Made by a program: the position numbers and the translations under genes. 15,112 nt of DNA from contig DYLB01000033.1 of assembly GCA_020722305.1 (NCBI GenBank), positions 1 to 15,112 of the forward strand, given 5' to 3'. Positions 1-6,903 of the stretch are shown in pieces. The notes beneath the pieces are model-generated. The model ran no database searches. It was not told the origin of the DNA and was given only the letters and a program-made list of their open reading frames with translations. Every line of letters begins with the position of its first letter. Positions within the stretch are counted from its first letter, which is position 1. Source of the DNA: Anaerolinea thermophila (GTDB lineage Bacteria; Chloroflexota; Anaerolineae; Anaerolineales; Villigracilaceae).

Positions 1-52
1 CGGCTGTGACGGCGCGCTTTTGTCGTTCGTTGAGTTTGTCGAGGTAATCCAT
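1..52 (-). CDS. N-terminal fragment of a probable UvrD/PcrA-type helicase (runs off the window)
   Basis: Read on the minus strand from the ATG at 52-50, the sequence translates to MDYLDKLNERQKRAVTA and stays open to the window edge. The LNxxQxxAV pattern directly after a short N-terminus is typical of the Q-motif region that opens superfamily 1A helicases (UvrD, PcrA, Rep), which unwind DNA in repair. An alternative in-frame ATG at 58-56 would add two residues; neither start has a clear Shine-Dalgarno. Only 17 codons are visible, so the family call rests on this one motif. It lies downstream of mscL on the same strand, separated by a heptamer hairpin element. Confidence 0.5.
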   Translation of the reverse strand, partial: MDYLDKLNERQKRAVTA

Positions 53-67
53 GAGCATGAAGAAATC

Positions 68-117
68 AGAGAGTAGAGAGTAGAGAGGAGCAGAGGCAAT
101 ACTACTCTCTACTCTCC
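68..117. repeat. Heptamer-phased inverted repeat
   Basis: The left arm is a run of 7-bp units, AGAGAGT (68-74), AGAGAGT (75-81) and AGAGAGG (82-88). The right arm has the complementary units ACTCTCT (104-110) and ACTCTCC (111-117). Positions 69-83 and 102-116 are perfect 15-bp reverse complements around an 18-nt loop. It fills the gap between mscL and the helicase start. There is no T-tract, so it is not a classical terminator. The same 7-bp-periodic plan recurs with other bases at 11825-11893. Confidence 0.75.
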
Positions 118-131
118 AATCCTCTATATCT

Positions 132-527
132 CTAAAGTTGAGACGTGCAGTGCGGACAGCGCGTCGCCTTGATCGGGATGGCGGTGAAGCAATACGGGCA
201 ATCCTTGGTAGTTGGCTCGGTGGGAGCAGCCGGTTCTTCCTTCTTCTTCATCGAGTTTGCGGCTTTGACGATCAAGAAGATGACGAAGGCGATAATCAGG
301 AAGTCCACGATGGCCTGGATGAACGCGCCGTACTTGACTTCCGCCGCGCCGACGGTGATCATCAGGTCTGCGAAACTGACGCCGCCGAGCAGCAGTCCGA
401 TCAGCGGCATCAGGATGTCGTTGACCAGCGAGCCGATGATCTTGCCGAACGCGCCCCCGATGATGACCGCCACGGCCAGGTCGAGCACGTTGCCGCGCAT
501 GACGAATGCTTTGAATTCTTTATACAT
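132..527 (-). CDS. mscL: Large-conductance mechanosensitive channel MscL with C-terminal zinc ribbon
   Basis: This 131-residue protein forms the homopentameric inner-membrane channel that opens under high membrane tension and releases solutes after osmotic downshock. The N-terminus has the MscL hallmark FKAFVMRGNVLDLAVAVIIG (residues 5-24). TM1 spans roughly residues 15-45 and TM2 roughly 69-90, the latter in the segment containing VDFLIIAFVIF. The cytoplasmic end carries an acidic/Pro linker and then a small ribbon with paired cysteines C110-P-Y-C113 and C124-P-H-C127, separated by ten residues, in place of the plain helical tail of E. coli MscL. The start is supported by a GGAGGAG Shine-Dalgarno just upstream, and a near-consensus promoter lies at 558-586. 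The family assignment is secure; the ribbon's role is unknown. Confidence 0.97.
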   Translation of the reverse strand: MYKEFKAFVMRGNVLDLAVAVIIGGAFGKIIGSLVNDILMPLIGLLLGGVSFADLMITVGAAEVKYGAFIQAIVDFLIIAFVIFLIVKAANSMKKKEEPAAPTEPTTKDCPYCFTAIPIKATRCPHCTSQL

Positions 528-557
528 GATTCTCCTCCAGGATAGTTTGATGGCTCG

Positions 558-586
558 ATTCTAACTTCTGCATGGGGCAATGTCAA
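558..586 (-). promoter_or_regulatory. Sigma-70 type promoter for mscL
   Basis: On the minus strand TTGACA (586-581) and TAGAAT (563-558) are separated by 17 nt. The -35 is perfect and the -10 is one base off consensus. Transcription would start near 551, about 24 nt before the mscL ATG. Confidence 0.8.
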
Positions 587-638
587 CAAGGCCGGCAGAT
601 GTCCAAAACCGCCGCGCGCCCAGGCAGGTTAAACCGGG

Positions 639-644
639 TATAAT
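639..644 (+). promoter_or_regulatory. Probable -10 element for the 699-2642 binding protein
   Basis: A perfect TATAAT sits about 55 nt upstream of the ATG at 699. No good -35 is visible at 16-18 nt upstream (GCGCCC at the 17-nt position), so only the -10 is supported. Together with the mscL promoter it makes 528-698 a divergent control region. Confidence 0.45.
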
Positions 645-698
645 TTGGTCACAGTTTGTCCATAAAACAAAAGACAGCTCCTTGCTGAGAGCGGAAAT

Positions 699-2642
699 AT
701 GCGCCCATCCCCCCAAAAATTCATCTCCCTACTGTCCGCGTTGGTCGTCCTTTCAGTACTTTTATCCGCTTGCGGGACTGCTGAGACGCCGACGCCAACC
801 GAAGAGCCGACCCAGGCTGCCACAAAAACTCCGACACCCAGGCCGACCCGGACGCCGACCGCCACCCCGACCGAAGCGCCGCCGCCCCAAACCCTGAACG
901 TCTGCCTCGGCCAGGAGCCGGCCAGCCTCTACCCGTTCGGCGCGTTGTCGGTGACCGCCCGCAGCGTGCTGTCCGCCATCTATGACGGGCCGATTGACCA
1001 GGTCCTGTACCGGAACCAATCTCCCCTGCTCGAGAAGATCCCCAGTCTCGCCGACGGGGATGCAAAGATCCAGTCCGTGCCGGTCGGGGTCGGCTACAAG
1101 GTCGTGGATGCCGACGGTAACGTGGTCACTCTGGCCCAGGGGATGCGCCTCCGTCCCAGCGGTTGCTCCAGCGACGACTGCGTGATCGCCTACGACGGGC
1201 AAAGCGTGGTCAACATGGACCAGATGGTCGTCACTTTCCAAATGCGGGATGACGTGCGCTGGTCGGACGGCACGCCGCTCACTGCCCTCGACTCCGCCTT
1301 TGGTTATTTCCTCGATTCGAGCGGCGCGGCCCCTGCCTCCCAATATCTCCTGGACCGGACGGAGTTTTACGATGCGACCGACGATTACGTGACCGAATGG
1401 CGCGGCGTGCCCGGATATTTGGACGACACATATTACGCCAACTTCTGGATGCCTGCGCCGGAACATGCCTGGGGCGATTTCGAAACGGCTGAACTCCCCA
1501 ACACCGAAATTGCCTCCCGCGCCCCCCTGGGATGGGGACCTTACGCGATCGAGCAATGGGTGGCGGGTGAGTCGATCCAACTGACGAAGAACCCCAATTT
1601 CGAGGGCGAGCTTTATTTCGATACGGTCGTCTTCCACTTTGCCAGCTCGCCCGACAAGGCCATCAGCTATTTGCTGGACGGGACCTGCGACGTAATTGAC
1701 CCCAGCGTTCCCTTGGAGGGACAGTTGGGCTTGCTGCGCGAGCTGCAACAAACCGGCAAAGCCCGTCTTTACATCGCCCACCAGCCGGTAATCGAGAAGC
1801 TGGAATTCGGCATCCAATCCACTGACCCCACCCGGCCGAACTTGCTCGGCGATGTGCGCACCCGCCAGGCCCTGGCGATGTGTCTCAACCGCCCCAAGGC
1901 CGTCGAAACTGTGCTCTACAATATCGCCCTGACCCCGAAAACCTACCTGTCCTCGCAGGACCCGAATTACTTTGCGGATGCGGAGAACTATCCGTTCGAC
2001 GTCGCCGGCGGTATCGCGCTCTTGGAGGAGGTGGGCTGGCTGGACCACGACGGGAACCCGGCAACGCCGCGCCAATCCCTGGGCATTTCCGGCGTCCCCA
2101 ACAGCACCCCGCTGGCCCTGGATTATGTCACCACCACAGCCCTCCAGCGGCGGCAGGTCAGCGAAATCCTGGCCGAGTCGTTATCGCAGTGCGGAGTCCA
2201 GGTCAACCTGATCTATCTCACGCCCGACGAACTTTACGCCGCCGGTCCCGATGGCCCCCTGTTTGGCCGCAGCTTCGACCTGGCCCAGTTCTCGATGGGT
2301 GCGCTGGGCAGCGGCCCGTCTTGCGAGTGGTACATGGCCGACGCGATCCCCACCCAGGAAAACACCTGGATCGGGACTAACCTGGCCGGCTACGAGAGCG
2401 AGGCGTATGACCAGGCTTGCCGGGCCGCCCTGCTTTCCTTGCCTGGTCAGGCGGATTATCTCGAAAAGCAGCACGCGGTGCAGGCCATCTTTGCCCAAGA
2501 CCTGCCCTTTGTCCCGCTGTACACCCGGCTGCGGGTCGCCGCCTCGCGCCCCGATCTGTGCAATTTCGATCTCGATCCGCTTTCGTCTGCAACCTTCTGG
2601 AACATCGAATCCCTGACTATTGGAGAAGATTGCGGCCAGTAA
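699..2642 (+). CDS. ABC transporter solute-binding lipoprotein, family 5 (canonical domain order)
   Basis: This 647-residue secreted lipoprotein should deliver peptides or oligosaccharides to a Dpp/Opp-type importer; the ligand cannot be read from sequence. The signal peptide ends in the lipobox LSAC with the acylated Cys25, followed by a Pro/Thr-rich linker (26-63) that tethers the receptor to the membrane. The mature domain follows normal SBP_bac_5 order: LGQEPASLYPFG (70-81), WSDGTPLTA (188-196), GWGPY (278-282), KNPNF (297-301), a DGTCDVI segment (327-333), then VRTRQALAMCLNR in the second half. A cysteine pair (C156, C161) lies in an insert before WSDG. The start ATG has only a weak GA-rich ribosome site. 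It is followed after 248 nt by a second, very different binding protein with its own promoter, so this gene may be a separate transcription unit. Confidence 0.9.
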   Translation: MRPSPQKFISLLSALVVLSVLLSACGTAETPTPTEEPTQAATKTPTPRPTRTPTATPTEAPPPQTLNVCLGQEPASLYPFGALSVTARSVLSAIYDGPIDQVLYRNQSPLLEKIPSLADGDAKIQSVPVGVGYKVVDADGNVVTLAQGMRLRPSGCSSDDCVIAYDGQSVVNMDQMVVTFQMRDDVRWSDGTPLTALDSAFGYFLDSSGAAPASQYLLDRTEFYDATDDYVTEWRGVPGYLDDTYYANFWMPAPEHAWGDFETAELPNTEIASRAPLGWGPYAIEQWVAGESIQLTKNPNFEGELYFDTVVFHFASSPDKAISYLLDGTCDVIDPSVPLEGQLGLLRELQQTGKARLYIAHQPVIEKLEFGIQSTDPTRPNLLGDVRTRQALAMCLNRPKAVETVLYNIALTPKTYLSSQDPNYFADAENYPFDVAGGIALLEEVGWLDHDGNPATPRQSLGISGVPNSTPLALDYVTTTALQRRQVSEILAESLSQCGVQVNLIYLTPDELYAAGPDGPLFGRSFDLAQFSMGALGSGPSCEWYMADAIPTQENTWIGTNLAGYESEAYDQACRAALLSLPGQADYLEKQHAVQAIFAQDLPFVPLYTRLRVAASRPDLCNFDLDPLSSATFWNIESLTIGEDCGQ

Positions 2643-2718
2643 GAGCAGCTCCAAAAATTCGAGCATATTTCCTCCGGGGATACTCCCTCGGTAGCGTCAA
2701 AATCCATACCAGGGCTTC

Positions 2719-2747
2719 TTGACGATATAATTTCCTTATGCTATAAG
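2719..2747 (+). promoter_or_regulatory. Sigma-70 type promoter for the transporter operon
   Basis: TTGACG (2719-2724) and TATAAG (2742-2747) are separated by exactly 17 nt. Transcription would start near 2754, giving a leader of about 137 nt before the ATG at 2891. A second perfect TATAAT (2726-2731) lies inside the spacer but has no matching -35. Confidence 0.7.
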
Positions 2748-2890
2748 TGCTTAGAGTTTATCTTTAGGTAGTAAGGTAGAAAATTGGTTGAATTTTGGAA
2801 GGAGGTGGTTGCCGGTCACGATACACCTTGCCTGTTTTTAAAATCCCCTACCCTATCAAAACTCTAACTTGTTTCAGGAGGAGAAACACA

Positions 2891-5488
2891 ATGTCCCGTA
2901 AGATTATGATCGTTCTTGGTCTCCTGGTGGTTGCCAGCATGGTTTTGGCTGCCTGCGCCCCGGCTGAGACTCCCGCCCCGACCGAGCCCCCCGCTCCGGC
3001 CCCGACCGAGCCCGCTGCTCCGGCCCCGACCGAAGCTCCCACTGCCGTCCCGACGGAACCCCCCTTCACCACAACCCGCACGGGCACCTGGGTGGACGAA
3101 GTCTCCATGTCCGTAGTGGACAGCGGTTCAGCCGTGACGCAGATCACCGCCGGTGCGATTGACATCTATGGCGGCAACCTGGCCACCCCGCAGGACATGC
3201 AGGCCATCCGCGATGCCGGTCTCAGTAACTCCGAGCAGTACGGTCTGTACTACGAACTCACCTTCAACCCCTCCGGCCCGGTCTTCGAAGGCACTGGCAA
3301 GTTGAACCCCTTCGCCGTCCAGAACATCCGCGAGGCCATGAACTGGCTGGTTGATCGTGATTACATCAACCAGGAAGTTTACGGCGGCGTGGCCATCCCG
3401 AAGTTCCTGCCGATCTCGGCCGGCTTCCCCGACTATGCCCGCTATGTGGACCTGGCTCGCGCGGTCGAAGCCAAGTACGCCTATAACTTCGACAAGGCCA
3501 ACGAGATCATCACCACCGAAATGGAAGCCCTGGGCGCGGTCAAGAATGCCGAGGGCAAGTGGACCTACAACGACGAGCCTGTCACGCTGATCTTCTTGAT
3601 CCGCAACGACTCGGATGGCACTCGCGTCCCGGTGGGAGATTACGTGGCCAACCAGCTCGAAGCCGTCGGTTTCACCGTAGACCGCCAGTACAAGAGCTCG
3701 TCTGAAGCTTCCCCGTTGTGGGTACTCGGCAACCCGGCCGACGGCCTGTGGCACATCTACACTGGCGCCTGGGGCGTTTCCGGCATCAGCCGCAGCGAAG
3801 GCGATAACTTCCAGTTCTTCTATTCGCCCAAGAGCGCCTATGGCTTCTCGCCCCTGTGGCAGGCCTACACTCTGAGCGAAGATGCTGACGCTGTCTCCGA
3901 GGCCCTGGCCCTCAACGACTTCAACACCTTCGATGAGCGCCGCGATCTGTTCGCCAAGGCGATGGACCTGATCGTCCCGACTGCCTACCGCGTCTGGTTG
4001 ATTGACGGCAAGGGCTTCAGCCCCTGGAAACCCGGCTTGGCCGTTTCCTACGACCTGGCTGCCGGCGTTGATATCAACCCGCTCTGGTCCCGCACCCTGC
4101 GCTTCGTAGACGAAGCCGGCCTGCCCATCGAGGGCGGTACGGTCAAATGGGGTAACTCCGACCTGTTCGTGGATCCCCCCAACCCTGTCGCCGGCTCCAA
4201 CTGGACCTACGACAGCCAGTGGCAGAACGCCACCGGTGATTACGCTGCCATGGGCAACCCCTTCACCGGCAACTACATCCCCAACCGCCTCGAGCGCGCC
4301 GAAGTCACCGTCCTCGAAGGCCTCCCGGTCATCAACACCACCGACTGGGTAACCCTCAACTTCGCTGCCCAGATTGACGTCCCGGCCGACGCCTGGATTG
4401 ACTGGGACCCCGCCGCCGAGGTCTTCAAGACCGTCGGCGAGGTCTATCCCGATGGCCTGACCGCCAAGCGCAAGAGCGTGGTCTACTATCCGTCCGACCT
4501 GTACAACATCAAGTGGCACGACGGCAGCAACATGAGCGTGGCCGACTTCATCATGCCGATGATCATGACCTTCGCTCCTGGCACTGAAGGCAGCCCCATC
4601 TTCGACGCGTCCCAGGTGGGCGCGCTTGATTCCTTCAAGAGCTCCTTCAAGGGCTTCCGCATCGTCTCTACCGACCCGCTGACCATTGAGTACTACAGCG
4701 ACGTCTGGTACTTCGATGCCGACTGGAACGTTGCCGGCATGTGGCCCAACTATGGCTACGGCGACGCCTCCTGGCACATGATCGCCGTTTCCAACCTGGC
4801 GGAAGCCGCGAAAGAACTGGCCTACTCAGCTGACAAAGCCGATGCCCTCTCGTCCGAAACCGCTCCGGTGGAATGGATGAGCTATGTGGGCGGCCCGAGC
4901 CTCGAAATCCTGGCCAAGTACCTCGACCAGGCTGCGACTGAGAGCTACATCCCCTTCGCCCCAACCCTGGGCGCCTACATCACCGCCGATGAAGCTGCGG
5001 CCCGCTACGCCAACCTGAAGCAATTCTACGCTGACCACGGTCACTTCTGGGTTGGCACCGGCCCGATGATCCTCGACCAGGTGTTCTTCGTCGAGAAGAC
5101 CCTGACCCTGGTCCGCAACCCCGACTATCCCGACCTGGCTGACAAGTGGCTGGCCTTCAGCGCTCCGAAGCTGGCCGAGGCCGAGATTGACGGTGCTGGC
5201 CGCGTGACCATTGGCGCCGAAGCCTCCTTCGACGTCTTCGTCAGCTACCAGGGTGAGGCCTACCCGGCTGATGAGATCGAAAGCGTCAAGTACCTGCTGT
5301 TCGGTGCTGACAACGCGTTGATCGAGGTCGGCGAGGCCGAACTGGTCGCCGATGGGCAGTACGTTGTCACTCTGAGCGCCGAGACAACCGGCAAACTCGC
5401 GGCTGGCGCTGCGAAGCTGGAAGTCGCTGTCGTTTCGAAAGTGGTGAGCGTACCGTCCTTCGCCGCCTTCGAGTTCGTCGCTGAATAG
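2891..5488 (+). CDS. Large ABC solute-binding lipoprotein, family 5, with circularly permuted domain order
   Basis: This 865-residue lipoprotein has lipobox VLAAC (acylated Cys22) and an (APTEPPAP)-type linker. The ATG at 2891 is chosen because AGGAGGAG lies at 2876-2883 and a signal peptide begins there; the upstream extension of the reading frame lacks one. Family-5 landmarks occur in rotated order. Residues 64-412 match the usual second half: GTWVDEV (65-71), GAIDIY (88-93), FNPSGP (125-130), NIREAMNWLVDRDYI (145-159). A canonical mature start, GGTVKWGN, then appears at 415, followed by KWHDG (541-545), GTGP (722-725) and RNPDY (742-746). About 110 further residues form a beta-rich, Ig-like tail. 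Codon use is strongly biased (CTG, ATC, AAC, GAC), suggesting high expression. It is the receptor of the downstream permeases and ATPases by context. Binding-protein identity is secure; the ligand is unknown. Confidence 0.9.
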   Translation: MSRKIMIVLGLLVVASMVLAACAPAETPAPTEPPAPAPTEPAAPAPTEAPTAVPTEPPFTTTRTGTWVDEVSMSVVDSGSAVTQITAGAIDIYGGNLATPQDMQAIRDAGLSNSEQYGLYYELTFNPSGPVFEGTGKLNPFAVQNIREAMNWLVDRDYINQEVYGGVAIPKFLPISAGFPDYARYVDLARAVEAKYAYNFDKANEIITTEMEALGAVKNAEGKWTYNDEPVTLIFLIRNDSDGTRVPVGDYVANQLEAVGFTVDRQYKSSSEASPLWVLGNPADGLWHIYTGAWGVSGISRSEGDNFQFFYSPKSAYGFSPLWQAYTLSEDADAVSEALALNDFNTFDERRDLFAKAMDLIVPTAYRVWLIDGKGFSPWKPGLAVSYDLAAGVDINPLWSRTLRFVDEAGLPIEGGTVKWGNSDLFVDPPNPVAGSNWTYDSQWQNATGDYAAMGNPFTGNYIPNRLERAEVTVLEGLPVINTTDWVTLNFAAQIDVPADAWIDWDPAAEVFKTVGEVYPDGLTAKRKSVVYYPSDLYNIKWHDGSNMSVADFIMPMIMTFAPGTEGSPIFDASQVGALDSFKSSFKGFRIVSTDPLTIEYYSDVWYFDADWNVAGMWPNYGYGDASWHMIAVSNLAEAAKELAYSADKADALSSETAPVEWMSYVGGPSLEILAKYLDQAATESYIPFAPTLGAYITADEAAARYANLKQFYADHGHFWVGTGPMILDQVFFVEKTLTLVRNPDYPDLADKWLAFSAPKLAEAEIDGAGRVTIGAEASFDVFVSYQGEAYPADEIESVKYLLFGADNALIEVGEAELVADGQYVVTLSAETTGKLAAGAAKLEVAVVSKVVSVPSFAAFEFVAE
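2975..3061 (+). repeat. 24-bp tandem repeat encoding the lipoprotein linker
   Basis: Three in-frame 24-bp units (2975-2998, 2999-3022, 3023-3046) plus a partial fourth each begin GCCCCGACCGA or a close variant. They encode APTEPPAP, APTEPAAP, APTEAPTA and VPTEPP. The repeat forms the flexible spacer between the lipid anchor and the binding domain. Being in frame and 24 bp long, unit gain or loss would change linker length without a frameshift. Confidence 0.8.
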
Positions 5489-5515
5489 AGCCTGGCTCAA
5501 TCAGTTGATGTAAAA

Positions 5516-5548
5516 AATCAGGGGCGAGGATACTCCTCGCCCCTGATT
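5516..5548. terminator. Strong hairpin after the large binding protein (attenuator or 3' stabiliser)
   Basis: A perfect 15-bp stem (5516-5530 with 5534-5548) closes a 3-nt TAC loop, 27 nt after the stop codon. On the plus strand it is followed by ATCAAAAAA, not by a T-run. The T-run lies on the other side, so only a minus-strand transcript would see a classical terminator. In the operon it more likely reduces read-through or protects the 3' end of the binding-protein mRNA, as hairpins after binding-protein genes often do. Confidence 0.65.
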
Positions 5549-5595
5549 ATCAAAAAAGGGTATCATCTCAAAAAGAAGGGAAAACGTCCCGCGAA

Positions 5596-5715
5596 GTACC
5601 CGCAGGTGGTCGAGTAGCGAAGCGTATCGAGACCAGGGTCAAGGTTTCTTCAAAAAACCTGATCATGCCGCTCAAACCCTTCGGCAAGCTCAAGACAACG
5701 CCTTCGGGACGGTGT
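5596..5715. repeat. Intergenic dispersed-repeat-like sequences
   Basis: The 281-nt gap between the binding protein and the first permease holds two blocks that look like genome-wide dispersed repeats. Block one (5605-5634) begins GGTGGTCGAGTAGCGAAGCG and ends TATCGAGACC. Block two contains CCCTTCGGCAAGCTCA (5677-5692), whose core CCCTTCGGC..GCTCA recurs at 15068-15084. Between them lies a small A/T-rich inverted repeat (AGGTTT 5642-5647, AAACCT 5655-5660). The dispersed nature is recalled from similar genomes; only the partial second copy is visible here. Confidence 0.45.
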
Positions 5716-5769
5716 CTCTCTCCCAAAATTATTGAGAAGATACAAAAAAGAAAAGTTTTGAGGAATATT

Positions 5770-6900
5770 ATGAGCGCAGAAAGCCCAACCCTTGAGCAGA
5801 CCTCTGGCTCTGTTAAAACAAAGGCTACAGTGAACACCCTCTCTCGGGTCGGCAAGTACACGGCCTCCCGCTTGATCACGTTGTTCATCACCGTGGTCAT
5901 TGGCGTCTACCTCACCATTTTGATCGCCAACATGGGCGGCTACGTGGATAACATCATGCGTGGCGAGATCCGTGAAGGCATCGCCATGCGTTTGTCGCAG
6001 GACCAGAACTACAAGAACATGGCTCCTGAGGACCGACAGGAATACGTAGCCACCCTGGTTTCCCAGGAGGAAAAACGCCGAGGTCTGGACAAGCCCTTCG
6101 CCGTGCGAAGTATCGGCTTCCTGGTCAATGCGCTCCAATTGAAACTTGGTCGTGCCATCAACATGACCAGCGATTCAGGATCGCGCCTGGTGAGTCTCAT
6201 CATCCTGGAACGCCTCCCGGCCACCTTGCTGTTGATGGCTACTTCCAACCTGATCCTGTTCTTCGCCGCGATCTTCATTGCCCTGTCCCTTTCACGGCGG
6301 TACGGCAGCTTCATTGACAAGATGGTCGTCGGGCTTTCACCGACTTCATCGGCCCCACCCTGGTTCTACGGCATTTTCATGATCCTGATCTTCGCCGCCT
6401 TTTTGAAGTGGTTGCCGTTTGGCGGCATGATCGATTCCCCGCCGCCAGCCGCAGGGTTGCCCTACGCACTCAGCGTCTTGAAGCACATGATCCTGCCGGT
6501 TTCGGCCCTGATCATTAGCGCACTTTTTATCAGCATTTACAACTGGCGTACTTTCTTCCTCATTTACTCCAGCGAAGACTATGTGGATATGGCCAAGGCC
6601 AAGGGGTTGACCGACAGGGACATCGAACGCCGCTATATCTTGCGGCCCACTCTCCCGACGATCATTACCAGCTTCGGCCTGCTCCTGATCGGTATCTGGA
6701 CCGGGGCAATCATCACCGAAACGGTATTTCAGTGGCCAGGGATCGGGCGGGCGACTTTCCGGGCGATCGGCCTGTATGACACCCCGGTGATTGTCGGCCT
6801 GACGATCATCTACGCTTACATGCTGGCGATCACGGTCTTTTTGCTTGATTTCATTTATGCCCTGGTAGACCCCAGAGTTAAAGTCGGAGGTTCGAAGTAG
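5770..6900 (+). CDS. ABC transporter permease, DppB/OppB type
   Basis: This 376-residue inner-membrane subunit forms half of the translocation channel of a Dpp/Opp-type importer. The start is placed at ATG 5770, preceded by GAGGA at 5760-5764; the frame is open back to 5665 but that stretch is repeat DNA. TM1 covers about residues 34-55. A periplasmic loop with the usual RGLDKP (104-109) and a KLGRAI segment (125-130) follows, then five membrane segments. The cytoplasmic EAA coupling loop is DYVDMAKAKGLTDRDIERRY (270-289), followed by ETVFQWPGIGR (317-327) and the family-typical C-terminal ALVDPRVKVG. It pairs with the permease three bases downstream. It lies 281 nt after the binding protein, across a hairpin and repeats, so it is probably expressed at a lower level. 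Confidence 0.93.
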   Translation: MSAESPTLEQTSGSVKTKATVNTLSRVGKYTASRLITLFITVVIGVYLTILIANMGGYVDNIMRGEIREGIAMRLSQDQNYKNMAPEDRQEYVATLVSQEEKRRGLDKPFAVRSIGFLVNALQLKLGRAINMTSDSGSRLVSLIILERLPATLLLMATSNLILFFAAIFIALSLSRRYGSFIDKMVVGLSPTSSAPPWFYGIFMILIFAAFLKWLPFGGMIDSPPPAAGLPYALSVLKHMILPVSALIISALFISIYNWRTFFLIYSSEDYVDMAKAKGLTDRDIERRYILRPTLPTIITSFGLLLIGIWTGAIITETVFQWPGIGRATFRAIGLYDTPVIVGLTIIYAYMLAITVFLLDFIYALVDPRVKVGGSK

Positions 6901-6903
6901 GCC

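Noticed and set aside
654..671. TTTGT/ACAAA inverted repeat near the transcription start of the first binding protein as an operator
   Set aside because: Five-base arms in A/T-rich DNA are expected by chance and no regulator gene is nearby.
762..2075. Long minus-strand open frame of over 400 codons opposite the first binding protein (and similar ones opposite other genes)
   Set aside because: It is a shadow of a GC-rich coding region, with low-complexity, Gly/Arg/Val-rich composition and no recognisable domain.
2675..2692. Small bulged hairpin after the first binding protein as a possible terminator
   Set aside because: Only about seven pairs with a bulge and no T-run, so it is not good enough to call.
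2799..2838. A perfect AAGGAGGT Shine-Dalgarno-like site in the leader of the large binding protein, followed by a possible 10-codon leader peptide from TTG 2809
   Set aside because: The TTG is only 2 nt after the motif, too close for initiation, and the in-frame alternatives are too far. The real gene has its own AGGAGGAG at 2876-2883.
5665..5769. 35-residue N-terminal extension of the first permease from ATG 5665
   Set aside because: It is encoded by repeat-like DNA. ATG 5770 has a ribosome site and gives a normal N-terminus.
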